64,000 nt of DNA from Yamagishiella unicocca. Taxonomy: Eukaryota; Chlorophyta; Chlorophyceae; Chlamydomonadales; Volvocaceae. The position numbers and the translations under genes are program-made. The stretch lies in NCBI GenBank assembly GCA_003116995.1, contig BDSL01000011.1, positions 558,001 through 622,000 of the forward strand, in the 5' to 3' direction. Under the pieces are notes generated by a model. It saw nothing but the letters and a program-made list of their open reading frames with translations, did not search any database and was not told where the DNA came from. Shown piece by piece: positions 12,319 to 25,100 of this stretch; positions within the stretch are counted from its first letter, which is position 1; every line of letters starts with the position of its first letter.

Positions 12319-12606
12319 GCTATCCGGTCAGTAGGAAATACGATTGGGATCATGCTCCAATTCAGTCGCATTTCCGACTGGGAGCATGCTCCCACGTAAC
12401 TTGCCTATTTCGCGCACCTAGCACGTGCATTTGGTAACTGCCATGTCTACACCTATGCCCGTGATGAAAAGGACCATACTGTAGTGCATGGACTGTGTAT
12501 GGACAGTGTATAGACGCACCACCAGCCACCATGCACCCACCATGCTCCCATTGATTCCTCGCATCAACGGACGATCTTGCCATCCCAAAACCTTACTTCA
12601 AGCAGG
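12319..12606. other. Degenerate copy of the following repeat
   Basis: No gene is seen. The stretch contains GGGAGCATGCTCC and CATGCTCCCA motifs and a segment that aligns loosely with the 12607-13270 unit, so it looks like a diverged outer copy. Confidence 0.5.
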
Positions 12607-13270
12607 CCTGACCTAGTATGACCGTCGCGGCATCTGTCTGGACCGGTATCAGGCCCACTGTTGCGGGAGCATGTTTTGGTCACTAACATGCTCACACCAT
12701 GCTCACACCATGCTCCCACCAATTCCTCGCACTTTACCGCACATCATGCCGTCCCCAAATCATCCCGGACCTACTGCGACCGTCGCAGCACCTGTCCGGA
12801 CCGGTATCAGGCCTACTGTTGCGGGAGCATGTTTTGGTCACTAACATGCTCCCACCATGCTCACACCATGCTCCCACCAATTCCTCGCACTTACCGCCCA
12901 TCATGCCGTTCCCAAATCATCCCGGACCTAGTATGACCGTCGCGGCATCTGTCTGGACCGGTATCAGGCCCACTGTGGCGGGAGCATGTTTTGGTCACTA
13001 ACATGCTCACACCATGCTCACACCATGCTCCCACCAATTCCTCGCACTTTACCGCACATCATGCCGTCCCCAAATCATCCCGGACCTACTGCGACCGTCG
13101 CAGCACCTGTCGGGACCGGTATCAGGCCTACTGTTGCGGGAGCATGTTTTGGTCACTAACATGCTCCCACCATGCTCCCACCAATTCCTCGCACTTACCG
13201 CCCATCATGCCGTTCCCAAATCATCCCGGACCTAGTATGACCGTCGCGGCATCTGTCTGGACCGGTATCA
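12607..13270. repeat. Tandem repeat of about 155 bp (about 310-bp dimer)
   Basis: Four copies of a unit of about 155 bp alternate in two variants, giving a 306-316-bp higher-order period. The segment beginning CTAGTATGACCGTCGCGG starts near 12613, 12928 and 13233. Each copy contains GGGAGCATG, short tandem ATGCTCAC/ATGCTCCC motifs and a conserved CCAATTCCTCGCAC. The open frames across it are repeat shadows. Confidence 0.88.
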
Positions 13271-14699
13271 TACGAGGATTGCCGTTGCCAGGAATGTGTC
13301 GCGACAGGTCGGACAACGCCTGGTGTAACAAAACGAATGCCGGCACATGCGGCCAGTTGCACGCTCGGGATTGCGAGAGGAGGTTACAAGTGGCTTGCTT
13401 TCTACAGACGCAAGGGGCTCGCTAGAGTATCGCCCATCATCCCCCATCACATCCGTTTCCCCACTGCCCGACTGCCTCGGGACCAACTAATCAACAGCCG
13501 AGTTACAACGCCATCTGCCCTTTGATAATTTTGACGGCCGCAACACGGCAGACAGAGGAGTTTCCAATCCCCTCACTTCCCGACCCTTCACGAGAGGCAT
13601 CAGGAGGGCTAGGCAGATGGCGCCCATTCAGCCCCAGGGGGCAAACCTGATGAGACAGCAGCACATGGCCTTGCTATCTCGCAAGCAAAGGCATCGCAGC
13701 GTCCAGCATCAGCTTCCCACTTCCATGATGCCGCAACGGCTTCCCGAAAACAGATTCCTCTTCGGCTGAGAAATGAACTTTTTTACAATTCAAAAAGGCA
13801 ACACACAAACGTAACAAGGGCCGACAGGACAACACACCAACATAACAAGGGCCGACAAAGGCTTGTCGACCGGGCGAAATTCCCATCGTTGCGTCCCTGT
13901 GCACTCGTCCTTCAGCCCCCCCCATCAGACTACACTGCTGCATCCTTACTGCCCGAACTGTCCACGGCTGCATGTAGATGCTGCAGTGTTAAGCGCCCAC
14001 AAACACGCGCCTACCAAGTAAATTTTGCGATCGCTTGGAATTCCCTCAAAAAACATTCAGGGGCAGACACCCTAGCAAAAAATATTCATGTCCCCAACAG
14101 CCACTTGCATAGTTCCTCTCCCCCGCTCCTCAGCGGCGTGTAATACAAGCAAGCTAGTAATTTAATTGCCGATGGACAAGTCCGCGTGCGTGCGTGGTAT
14201 GAGTAACGAAAAACTAACTTGCACGCTGCAGTACATGGTAATTAAGGAGCGCAACAACCTGGAAAAGTACAACAACTGATCAGACCCTAGTGGCCGCGGC
14301 GGGATCTGATGCTGGGTGGTAGTGGTACAACGGCGCTGACGCGACCGACGAGTGCACAGATCTAAAACGTACAATGCGGCGAACCCGCTCGCCCCCAACC
14401 ACAAGAGCGCCCCAAAACAGCATCATTGCGCAAAACAAGGTCGACGGCGTCAAACATACCACCGCTCACATGCCCCAGCAGCTACTACCGCCCGACTCAC
14501 GTTTCCTTCTCTTTCGTTTTTACCTTTGTTGGCTTCTCTAGGCCTTATGCTGCCGGCAGCACAACCCGAAGGCCCGGAAGAGCACCCAGGCCACCTTCAG
14601 TCCGTGCGCGGAGGACCTCTGCGCGACTGCGTGCTTCTTCATCAGAGGGAGTCAGGACGTGTTCCTGTCCCGTTGTAAGCTGGTAGAGAGAGACCCGGC
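13271..14699. other. Intergenic, downstream of the amine oxidase
   Basis: No convincing gene. A 33-bp near-duplicate (about 13797-13858) centred on AACAAGGGCCGACA is present. A minus-strand TGTAA, the usual algal poly(A) signal, occurs at about 13793-13797, but it is nearly 0.9 kb past the stop, so its role is uncertain. Confidence 0.5.
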
Positions 14700-17600
14700 T
14701 TACAGCTTGGAAGGTGGCAGGCAGCAGCTGCCGGCTCCCGCACCCGCAGGCTGCTGGCCCGCTGCGCCCTCCTCCCTGCTAACCGGGTCCCTGCAGGGCG
14801 GCAGGTCCACGGCTGGGTTGCCCGAGAAGAAGCCATCCGGCTTGAGGCTGAAGCCGCACACCTGGGGTGTGATGGGAGGAGGGGGCAGGTGCAGGGGGAG
14901 GTCGGGAGGAAGGTTGGGTTGCAACAACGGAGGGTGCGTGGGCGGAGTGGAGTGCGGCTCCCAGTATGCCATACCGCCAGTATGCCATCCTCTACTCGAA
15001 CACATTGTGTGGGTGCGGTGTTGGCCGGTGTCCATGTCTGTGTCGGCCTAGTGCGTGTCCCGGGGCGTGAGCCTTGGTGCACCCTACTACTCGGTGCACC
15101 CTACTACTCGGTGCACCCTACTACTCGGTGCACCCTACTACTCGGTGCACCCTACTACTCGGTGCACCCTACTACTCGGTGCACCCTACTACTCGGTGCA
15201 CCCTACTACTCGGTGCACCCTACTAAGTCGCAAAACCTTCCCGGAAAACTAAACGACCTGTGTATTTTTCCCGGTGCGCCACCCCCATCCCCAGCCCCAG
15301 CCCCGCTGCCGCCCACCTCCACCGGCATGACGGGGAAGTCCTCCACACGCGGTGCATGGGTCACACCGAACGAGTACCACAGCACGGGGTCGCGGCCGCG
15401 GAGGGGAGTGTCCTGCACCGCGGGTGAAGGGGTCGGGCGCAGCGAAAACCGTGGTGGAGAGTGTATTGCGAAACAAGGGGCGAAAAGACCGGTCCGTGCC
15501 ACTTGCTCCCTCCTCCCTGCCGCAACCTCATCCTCACCCTAACCCTCACCCCAGCTCTCACCCTCACCCCGCCCCCACCTTTGCGGTCCACTCCGCCAGC
15601 CCCATGCAGCTGTCGCTCTGCACCACGTGCTCGCCCGCGGGGTAGCGCTGCTGGTCGTCGTGCGGCGTCACCCACAGCTGCTTGGTGGCGAACACGGCCC
15701 GGCGGGCCACCAGGCTGGAGGAGTGAGCCATCATGGAGGGACCTGCGCGGCAGCAGCAGGAGGGGGAGGAGGGGTGGTCACGTTTTCGGTTTTGGTTGTG
15801 TGCTGCGGGGCTAGATACCCAGCAATGGCGTGAGTGTTGTACTTTTGGGGGGGGGGGAAACGCTGACACAAAAAACGACAAGATAGTGGGCGCATGGTCC
15901 GCGGACAGCGAGGATGTGGAGAGGGGGTGCGTTGTAATCCGCCCGGCGGCGGAGTAAGGGCAGGGCTTCTTAGGGGTTTCACGCGTCAGGGCTACAACCC
16001 CACCACCGCCCCTGCCACCACCCTGCTACTGCCTCTGCCACCACCCTGCTACTGCCCCTGCCACCACCCTGCTTCTGCCTCTGCCATCACCCTGCTACTG
16101 CCTCTGCCATCACCCTGCTACTGCCTCTGCCACCACCCTGCGGCGGCCCCCACTCACTGGCAGCAGGCAGTAGGCGGTACGACACCGGGCGCTTCGAAAC
16201 CGGGTTGATGCTGAAGGGGTTCTTGATGGACCTGGCGGGGTGTGACGCACAGACAGGGGCAGAGGTTAGGAAGGGCGGAAGCTACGCTGTGGACGAGCAA
16301 CCCGGATTGCTTTTAACTGTCCAGTACCGCCAGTGACCGAATCGGTTAAGGAGTCGGTTTGTTGGTTGGGATCGTTGCGGTCGCGCACCAGAAGCGCGCG
16401 GTGTTGAAGTTGTGCACCCGCTGCGCCGCCCCGGTGCTGCCCAGCTCCGTCTCGATCATCCGGAAGCCGTTGCTGTGCGGGTTGGCGGGGGTGCCCGGGG
16501 GCAGCGGCACCGCCTCCACCTCGGACACCACCAGGTCCCTGAGAGGGGAGGGGAGGGGGAGGAGACGAAAAACGAGAGGGTGTCAGTGCGGCCGGAGTGG
16601 GGCCAAGCGGAACGAGAGACCGACTCCAGTCCCAGTGTTCCGTCCAACCCTTGTACGACCGTCGTACCGGTACGCCGCTATCCTCAACCCTCCCCCCCTC
16701 CAAACCCCTATGGTGTTCGAAGGCTGTCTTGTGGCTGCTGGTTCGTCTGCGTCCCTCCACCCCGCACCTCCCTGCCCTCCGCCCTCCTCGCCAACCTCCC
16801 CCCACCTGCCGCCGGCCAGGTCGTCCACCGCGGGGTCCAGCCTCATGCAGAAGAAGTGCTGGTGCACGGTGGCGTTCACGTGCGGCGCCACACGCACGCC
16901 GAAGGGAGGGTCGACCTCGCCGGCGGGGGCCACACTGCCGTACCACGGGACGAGCGAGGGAGGGGTGGAGAGGAAGGGGTTTCCCACTCGGCCCAGGGGT
17001 TGGGGTGGAAAGGCGCTGCATGAGACTGGGTACCTTGGGTCGTGCGGGCAGCGCGGGTCGGGCCCTGGATGGGGCCAGTCCCGTGCCCTCACCCCTCGCC
17101 TTCCCCTCTTCCCCCGCGATACCATAACACACGCAGACACACACAGGCACACACAAACGCACCAAAACACACACACGCACACACACTCACCTGGTTGACA
17201 GGATGCCCGTGAGCTTGAGCTCGAAGTGCACCGAGCCGTCCTGGTAGAAGTACCAGTAGAGCGCGTACTCGTAGTTCATGAAGGTGGACACCATGGACAC
17301 CACCAGGCGCCGGGAGCGGCGCACCTCGGCGTGGTTGGTACGGCAGTCCCAGTGCTGGCGGCGGCAGGACGGGGGGGTAGAAGATGTTGGGAGGTGCCAA
17401 AAAACGCAGCCCGGTTACGCCCGGTTACGCCCGGCTGGCCACTGCTATGATTGTGTCCCCCACCCGCCGCCACCTCTCCTTTTCGGTCCCCCTCCTACGC
17501 ATAATTTCTCCCTCCCCTCCCCTCCCCTCCCCGCTCCCACCTTCCACATGATGCCCGCATCCTCCTCGTGGATGCAAACAGCCTTGCGGATCACCACCGG

Positions 17601-20600
17601 CTCGCCCCTGCAGCCAGGCAGGCAAGCAAGGCACCGCCACCGCACGACGACGAGGGGGCAGGGGGACAGCAGGGGTTAATGCCAGGACGGTTCTCAGTAG
17701 TCAGGAAATTTCTCAGTAGTCAGGACATTGCTCGGTCGTCAGGACTTTCTCAGTAGTCAGCCCTCCGCACGAGACCCTGCGCCGGCGTGGATACCAAGTT
17801 GGTGTTTCTCGCCCGAAGCAACATGGCATCCCGACCCGCCTCCCTCCCTCCCTCCCTGTAGCCCCGCCCCCACCCACTTGCACCCCCACCCGCCTCCCTC
17901 CCTGTAGCTCCCCCCCACTCACTTGCAGTTGTTGACCACCGCGTCCAGGTATTGGATGTGGCCCAGGCAGTCGCAACCCAGCTCAAGACTGCTCCAGGGA
18001 GGGCGAGGGGGCAGGCGGGAGGTCACGGCAGGTGTTTGGGCTGTTGGCGGGTGCGATGGAGACGCGATCCCGGGACCGGGACACGGGGCCCTACCCACTC
18101 AGCCAGCCAGCCTAAGCAGCCAGCCAGCCGCCCACCCAGCCAGGGTCTTCCTCGAAACCCACCCACCCACCCACCTGTTAGCGCACAGCCCGAAGCCGTA
18201 GTCGCCCACGTCAAACGCGCACTTGCGGGTGTAGGGAGTGCTGCGAGGGAAGGCCGGGAGGGGTGCGGCAGGGGTGAGCAGGGTGTGGCAGGGAACAAGG
18301 CATAAGCCCCTGGAGTTAAGCCCCTAAACCCGTACAGCCCGCCGCCAAAAAAAACACCGCCGCGCACTCACTTGGGATCGCCGTACGGCACCGCCATCTC
18401 CACCAGCGACGCGCGGTGCATCACGGGGCGCACCCTGCCGGCGTCCTTGTACGACAAGTTGTGCAGCACCAGCCCCTCGCGGCCGTTGAAGCCGATGCGC
18501 ATGCGCCAGCGCTGCCAGGACAGGTCGCTGCCCTGAAGAGAAAAGCTGGGGCCCTGTGGGTGGGTGGGTGGGTTTCGAGGAAGACCCGTGGGTGGGTGAG
18601 TGGGTGGGTGACAGCAGTTGCGGTAAGGCCGCTAGCGTTGGCTCCCCAGGTGGAAGTCCTGGCAGGGGGTCTGGAGCCGCAACGCCGCCAAACTGGCTTG
18701 CTCGATAGTCGCATACAGGATTACATATGCCCTGGGTCCTCGGTGGCATCCTCCCCCCCCCCCCACCGTAACACCTTTCCCCATCCCCTTCCACACCCTC
18801 CCCTTCCGCACCTTTCCCCCTCCCCTCGGCCCCCACACCTTCCACACCATCACCCCGCCCGCCCACCTGCGGCTGCACCACGTGCAGCGGCTTGACGTCA
18901 TCTCGCCAGGGGGTGACCGCGGTGTCCACCAGGGAGGGGTGGTAGTTGACCGACACCTGGGGCACGATGGACGGCTTGTCGTACATGTCGATGTGGACCA
19001 CCTGGCGGGCGGGGGGAAGGAAGGTACGGGAAGCGGCAGAAACCAGGAGTGAGCACCTGAGTACGAGCATGGCAGGCTTCAAGGAACGGAATGGGGCTGA
19101 CCAGCAGGCGAGGTCCCGCAGGCGTAGAACCTAGCTTGTTTCCCGCCGCCTCAGATAGGTTGTTCCTAAAAAGGCTACCGGCTCCTCGTCGCCCGCCTCG
19201 CCCCACCTTGCCCAGGTTGAGGTCCACGATGGGAACCATGTCGATGGGGTGGGCGTACTCGTTGTCGTACTGCCCGTCCAGCTTCAGGTACAGGAAACCC
19301 TGAGGGGCGGCGTTGGGAGGTCGGGGGGGTGTAGGCGGGTTGGCCCCAAGGCAGACTAGGAGCTGGAGGGACCGCGCGACACTGAGGGGCAACCCGTGCA
19401 CCATCCGGAGGCGACACAGCCGGCAGCGCTGCCGTAGCGTTCCCTTGCGCCGGACTGCTTCGGGCAATGACAACAACAGCAGCAGCAGCAGCAGCGGCAG
19501 CAGCGGCGGCGGCGGCGCTTTTAAACCTGGTGCGCCCAGCCCGCCTCACTTCCACCCGCACTTCCAGGACCCACCCACCCACCTGCATCAGGCGGCGGTG
19601 GTTGAGGTGCTCGGGGGCGTTGTGGCAGGCCCAGCTGCATGGGAGGCGCAGGGGGTCGGGCGGGGCGGGGGGGGGGAGAGGACGGGGTGGACGACTGCGT
19701 GCGGTGTCAATGGAGGAGGCTGCGGAAGAGGATCAGGGACACACGCCCCGTCATTATGTACGACGCCACAGAGGATGTTTATGATGGCCCCAAGTGGGAC
19801 TGGATCGTGTAGATGGATCGTGTAGCCTCCCACCCCCCCCCGCCTTTATTTTTTGCATCCGCCCCGCTGTGCACCGGGTTTTATGTCAACCCCCCGCTGA
19901 AGACGGGTTTTCCTTGCAGTCCCCCCCCCCCGGGCTGGCCCGGCTTCTCACGTGTCGCAGATGAGCTGGTTGGCCACGTCAGTGACTCCGTAGCGCTCCT
20001 TGACCAGCTGCGCGATGCGCGGATCGGCCTTGACCACCGCCTCGACCTCCGAGTTGTCGTCGGGGGAGGTCAGCGGGTGCAGCCCCTCCAGCTGTGTTCG
20101 GGGAGGAGGGGGGGCCGGCGAGGGAGGCGCGGGGTTGAGGGCTTCGCCGCAATTCGCCAGCTGACGCTGGTGGCGTGGTGCAGCAGGGTGTCAATAGTTT
20201 TGGAAAATTACATCACCTAGTAATAATAGATTGGATTAATCGGCCGCGGCGATAATGATGATGGTTGTGCCGTGCGCTATTTTCAAAGCCATCGCGATCC
20301 ACTTATGAATTGCTAGTTTCAGCAGCATAGCCTTACGTTTCTCCAGCTAGCGACCTCGAAACCCAGGCCCTCGGGGCTTGGTCCGTCGGGTTGCGTCGGC
20401 TGGCAGAGATGCATGCGGATGAGAGCCTCGACAGCCAGGCTGGCGGTCGGCACGATGAGGATGCACTCGGCGATGCGTTCAGGACGCGGACCGGTGCCTC
20501 GCTCAAACGCCAGCAATGCCGCCTTGGCTGGCTCCTGAAAGTTGGAACGAAGGCCGTTGGACGGTAGGTCAACGTTACGAGCGTTGCGGTCGGCGATTGC

Positions 20601-20881
20601 AAAACCAAACGTAGAGAAAGATCTCATTGAATATCCCTAACTCTTACCCGCAGCATGACAGTGTTGAACCTCAGCGCACCGACTCCATGGGCCACAGCGT
20701 AGCGCCTGCACGCCTCCGCTGCCCGCAAGACTTCGTCCGGTGAAAGTTGCTCTAGGGGATGAGGCGGAGGAATTGAGACACCTGCGCAGCACAAGAAGAG
20801 GTCGACGAAGGCACCGTGCGTTTGGGAGATTTCGCAAGAGTGGAAACTCGCGCAGCGCGTTACAAAATGCGCGTTCTTCAA
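14700..20881 (-). CDS. Copper amine oxidase (primary-amine oxidase), peroxisomal type
   Basis: Oxidatively deaminates primary amines to aldehyde, ammonia and H2O2 using copper and topaquinone. Seventeen exons join in frame: 20648-20881, 20337-20534, 19952-20091, 19583-19634, 19207-19299, 18867-19001, 18372-18532, 18175-18240, 17923-17988, 17541-17607, 17191-17354, 16806-16934, 16389-16538, 16158-16231, 15579-15742, 15317-15412, 14700-14861. They give about 716 residues, normal for the family. Visible motifs are catalytic-base FDVGDYG (Asp about 348), cofactor NYEY (Tyr about 432), copper ligands HQH (about 483/485) and the third His in GVTHAPR (about 650). The C-terminus is SKL, a canonical peroxisomal PTS1. 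The 5' end is uncertain: a pyrimidine-rich CAG acceptor at 20782-20783 suggests that the true coding begins in an unseen upstream exon. Transcribed divergently from NLE1. Confidence 0.93.
15076..15228. repeat. 17-bp minisatellite in the amine oxidase intron
   Basis: Nine copies of GGTGCACCCTACTACTC, eight perfect and the last degenerate, lie in the intron between the last two exons. Each unit includes the palindrome GTGCAC. Confidence 0.97.
16014..16140. repeat. 23-bp minisatellite in the amine oxidase intron
   Basis: About 5.5 copies of a GCCACCACCCTGCTACTGCC-type 23-bp unit fill the intron between exons 14 and 15. Confidence 0.93.
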
Positions 20882-22151
20882 GCACGTATATTACAGCAGG
20901 TGCTCGAAATCAGACAGACAGGCTGTCCTCAGCTATTCGCTGCACTAGTCCATCCCCTCAACAAGGGTTTTCCCCATCGGACTTCGGACGCCCCGAATGC
21001 GTAGGTTTTATCCGAATGCCTACATCAGAGTACTAGGAACTACATTCGATCCGTGTTTGAGTCGTTTAAGACCAATGCGTTTCTCTCATCCACTGGTACC
21101 GACCCAACTGTGCCCGACAACGTGCGCCCGTCTTTACACGATAGGCGAATCACCATGCGAAGGACATCACATTCACACAGTCCCAAAGTTTCAGGCGCCA
21201 CCTCGCAGGTGTACACTTACGTGAGGTCTGCGTGGCCATATTGGAGTTGGTGCTTAGGTTCTTTGTCCGCGCTGTCGAGGACAGCGCCACTATTCTTGCT
21301 AGCCCTAATAAATTGAAGCAGTGCGCTGCAAACCTTCACCATACCGAGGCCGACGCTTCGGCCGACGGGGTGGTGAGAAGGGTTAGGTAGCCGAGTGAAT
21401 GTCGAAGGCTGCCAAAAGCAGATGTACCGATGAGTATCAAAGCAAGTTTGGATAAAGAAATTTGGGGGGGGTGTCTCACCTTATATCCTCGTGGGACGAA
21501 CGACCTGTGAACGACATTGACCACCGAATCGTTCGCGAAGAACCCCGAGAGCTGGCACATTGCCAAAACCTTTAGCATTACGTGGTATAATTTACATTAA
21601 GTTTACAAAACGTCTTGGTGAGTATAGACGGGAATCTTTCACCTTCGCTGCGTCGCACTCACTGCTCTCACAGCACCCATTCTCGAGCGAGTGGGATTGA
21701 TTAGCCGGACCAACCATTTATAACTGTGCTGATAAGGCATCCGTGTTACCGGGACGAGAATACTACACGTCACGCTTGACCCTGCTTCTCTGTTCCCGAT
21801 GCACCCAAATACACATCGCCCAACCCTAATTCGCTTTGCGTCTACAATCCTTATCTTCCATACTACGTCCGCTTGCATTTGAGCTATGGTATGGCTCGTC
21901 GCTGGGACAACCCGCCGTACAAAACTAGCCGTTACGAAGCGACTAGTTGCCAGCACGCATCCACAACCTTACCATGATGAATTACGAACGTAAACGTTTG
22001 CTGTAATCCTCTGTGGAATACGGACAAAGGAAGAAACCAAGGAACTTGGCACAAATTTTACAACGCATTGCTCGAACCCTGTCGTCGATAAGTCCAGGCA
22101 TTGTGTAATAAGGTTATAATATATAGTAATATACAGTCGACGGCAGAGCTG
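20882..22151. promoter_or_regulatory. Divergent intergenic region, amine oxidase / NLE1
   Basis: This 1.27-kb gap separates two genes read outward. It must hold both promoters and perhaps the missing first exon of the amine oxidase. A minus-strand open frame starting at 21578 ends in a good AAG|GTGAG donor (about 21483), but its phase does not fit the next exon, so it is not included. No clear TATA box or operator was recognised. Confidence 0.5.
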
Positions 22152-25100
22152 ATGGCAGAGCCGCCAGCCAAAATGGCCCGGCGGGAGGCAGGTTCGCAAT
22201 CTAAAGAGGAGGCGCCGTCCGACGTTAGCGTCATTATACAGTTTCAATCGTCAAGTGGCGATGATACGGGTGAGCTCGGCAGCGTCTGTGTTTGGCGATG
22301 TTGGCCGGCGGCGGCCTTTGTCATATTGGGGACGGCAGACGGTTAGTCCACCTCTGCAGTGTTTGATCTCAAAATAAGTGACGCCGTGTGTCTGGACGGC
22401 CATCGTCACCCGACGGGGCTCGCGACCCGCAGGGCCGCAGCTGGACATCCCGCACAACGTGACGCCCATGCAGCTGGAAGTGCTGCTGAACGGCCTTCTT
22501 AATAACGAGGAGAAGCTGCCGTACTCATTTTACATTGAGGAGCAGGTATGGTCCGGGGCGGAGGCGGAGGTGGAGGGGGGAGAAGTAGGGCCGGGTACCG
22601 GCATGGCGTACGACAGCTCGACAGCAGTTGGGCGGTGCGATTCCGCGACCCTCAGAGTGGGCAGTCAAGTCGGCTCCATGCTTACTGGCGCTTACTGGCG
22701 CTTACTGGCAGGACGGGTCTGAAGGGGGCCGTTTTGCCTGCCGCTGTCGGAGGTGGGCGTCCCGAGTGGTGGTGCACCGGTCCATGAGTGGCAGCATACC
22801 CTCTTCCTCCCTGCCCCCGCCCCTGTTCCCTCCCCCCTTCCCCTCACCAGGAGCTGCTGGGCGAGCTGGGCACCCACCTGGGCAGCAACAAAATCAGCGT
22901 GGAGAAGGCGCTGCGGATAGTGTACCAGCCGCAGGTGTGAAGGGGGGGCGGGAGTTGGTGTGTGGGGCCCGGTCGGTGGGTGTGGGGCGGTTGGTGTGTG
23001 GGGGGCGGACTGCATGGCTGGCAGTCAACTCCCAGGCGGGTGGGGGCTCCGGACATGCAGCGGCTTCAGACCACTGCTGAGTCGCCCGGAGAGGGGCCAA
23101 GGGCAGGCCGCCAAGGGCAGGCCGCCAGGACAGCGGCTAGGGCTGCGGCTTGGGCTGCGGCTGCTGTGCCGCCCGCAGCGTACTAAAGTCGCACAGGCTC
23201 AGAGGGGGACGTCAGCAGCGGGCGGGAGGTGGGGGAGGGCGGAGGTGGGGGAGGGAGCCGGAGGGGGGCGCGGCTGCGGCCGTGGTGTGGTGTCGTTGAG
23301 CAACCCCTTGCCGGACGTAACCCCCCCTCGCAGGCGGTGTTTCGAGTACGACCGGTCGCCAGGTGTACGGCATCTATACCAGGTGCGTTCTGCCAGCGGC
23401 GGTTTGTGGAGGAAGTGAGGTGGGTTTCGAGGATACCCGTGGATGCAAGGAAAAACCGTTTAGAAAAGACGTTTCGAGGCTCATGCAGTGAGTCCTCAGA
23501 CTGGGGAGAGGAGACGAAAGACGAAGGTCGTATGTCGACCGTCGGCGGCTAAGCTAAAGTGAGGTGGGGGGTTGGGGGGTTGGCAGGAGGTGGGGAGTTG
23601 GCAGGAGGTGGGGAGGAGGTGGGGAGGAGGTGGGGAGGAGGTGGGGAGTCTGGGGGAAGGTCTTACCGCCGGAGGCCTCCCCCATCATAACCCCTCCCCG
23701 GGGGTTCTCCCCCATGTTCTGTGACCCAGGCGCCCGCAGCGACCAGCACGCTGCTGCCGGAGAGGCACCACTGCCCCTCGCCTCCACGTCCCGCTGTCGC
23801 CACGGCTCTTCGGCTGGGACCGACGCACCCGGTCGTGTAACCCCTGTAACCCCTGTAACCTCGAACCTCACCGTGCCCGCCCTCCCTCCCTCCCCCCCTC
23901 GCCCCCGCTACTCCCTCCCCGCCGCCCCTCCCCGCCGCCCTCAGGGCACTCCGAGGCCGTGCTCTCGGTCAACTTCTCCCCGGATGGGTCCATGCTGGCC
24001 AGCGGGTCGGGGGACACCACCGTGAGGTTCTGGGACCTCAACACGCAGCTGCCCAAACACGAGTGCAAGGTGGGGGGCCCTGGGAGGCAGGGGACTGGGG
24101 GCAGGGGAGCGGGCGAAGGGGCCCTGCCCCCGTACGTTCATACCCTGCTCACCCCCACCTAACCCGAACGTTCTGCCGCCACAACCGCAACCACAACCAC
24201 AACAAAACCTCAAAAATACATGTTCTGTCATTTTCAATGCGACCGCATTCCGCGCTCGAGCGCCTACTTCGCATCCTTCGCCTCCGCTCCCCCCCACTCC
24301 GCCCCAGGGTCACAAGAACTGGGTGCTGGTGGTCGCCTGGTCGCCTGACGCCCGCTGCGTGGCCAGTGGCGACATGAACGGCACCATCCACCTCTGGGAC
24401 CCGGCGGGGGGCAAGATGCTGGGCACGTGCAGCGGCCACGGCAAGTGGATCACCTCGCTGGTGGGTGGCGCGAGGGGGGGAGGGGGGCAGGCGGCAGGGG
24501 CAGGAAGAAAGGGAGCTGGAGGGGTGGGAGGAAGACCCCCAAGGCCCTGAACCCTGAACAAACTGTCCCTCCCTGTCCCTCCCTGTCCCTCCCTGTCCCC
24601 CCCTGCCCCTCCCTTCCCCTCCCTGTCCCTCCCTCCCCCCCCCCTGCCCCTCCCTTCCCCTCCCTGTCCCTCCCTGCCCCCCCCTGCCCCTCCCTTCCCC
24701 TCCCTGTCCCTCCCTTCCCCTCCCTTCCCCTCCCTGCCCCTCCCGTCCTCCTCAGGCCTGGGAGCCAGCCCACAGGGCGCTGCCCAGCGCGCGCTTCGTC
24801 AGCGGCAGCAAGGACAACACGATCAAGGTGGGTAGGAGGGGAAATCCGTGTGGCGGCACTTCATTGTAAAACGATTAGGAAGCAATCAAGGTGGGAGGGG
24901 GGGCTGAGCGCGGCGGGGTGGGGCAGGGAGCAATCCGGGAGTAATGCGGGGTGGGTTAGAATGGGGTGAGGAGGGGGACCCAACCAGGGGGCTGCCGCGT
25001 GGGTCGGCGCTGCGGAGCGATGGCGGCCACCAGCCCCTCTTACATTGCACCCCACTGGCACCCCTTCTCCAGCCCCCTACCCTCCGGATCCGACTCGCCC

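Noticed and set aside
12607..13270. CRISPR-like repeat spacing
   Set aside because: Whole units of about 155 bp are conserved, with no unique spacers, in a eukaryotic context.
12607..13425. Cys/His/Pro-rich plus-strand frames that resemble small secreted proteins
   Set aside because: They repeat with the tandem unit and appear in several frames, so they are repeat shadows.
14889..15542. 217-codon plus-strand frame with repeated Leu-Gly-Ala-Pro-Tyr-Tyr-Ser
   Set aside because: It is produced by the 17-bp minisatellite inside an amine oxidase intron.
16266..17186. 306-codon minus-strand frame overlapping the amine oxidase
   Set aside because: It lies in the wrong frame relative to the HQH exon and reads through introns. 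The exon model in the other frame preserves all family motifs.
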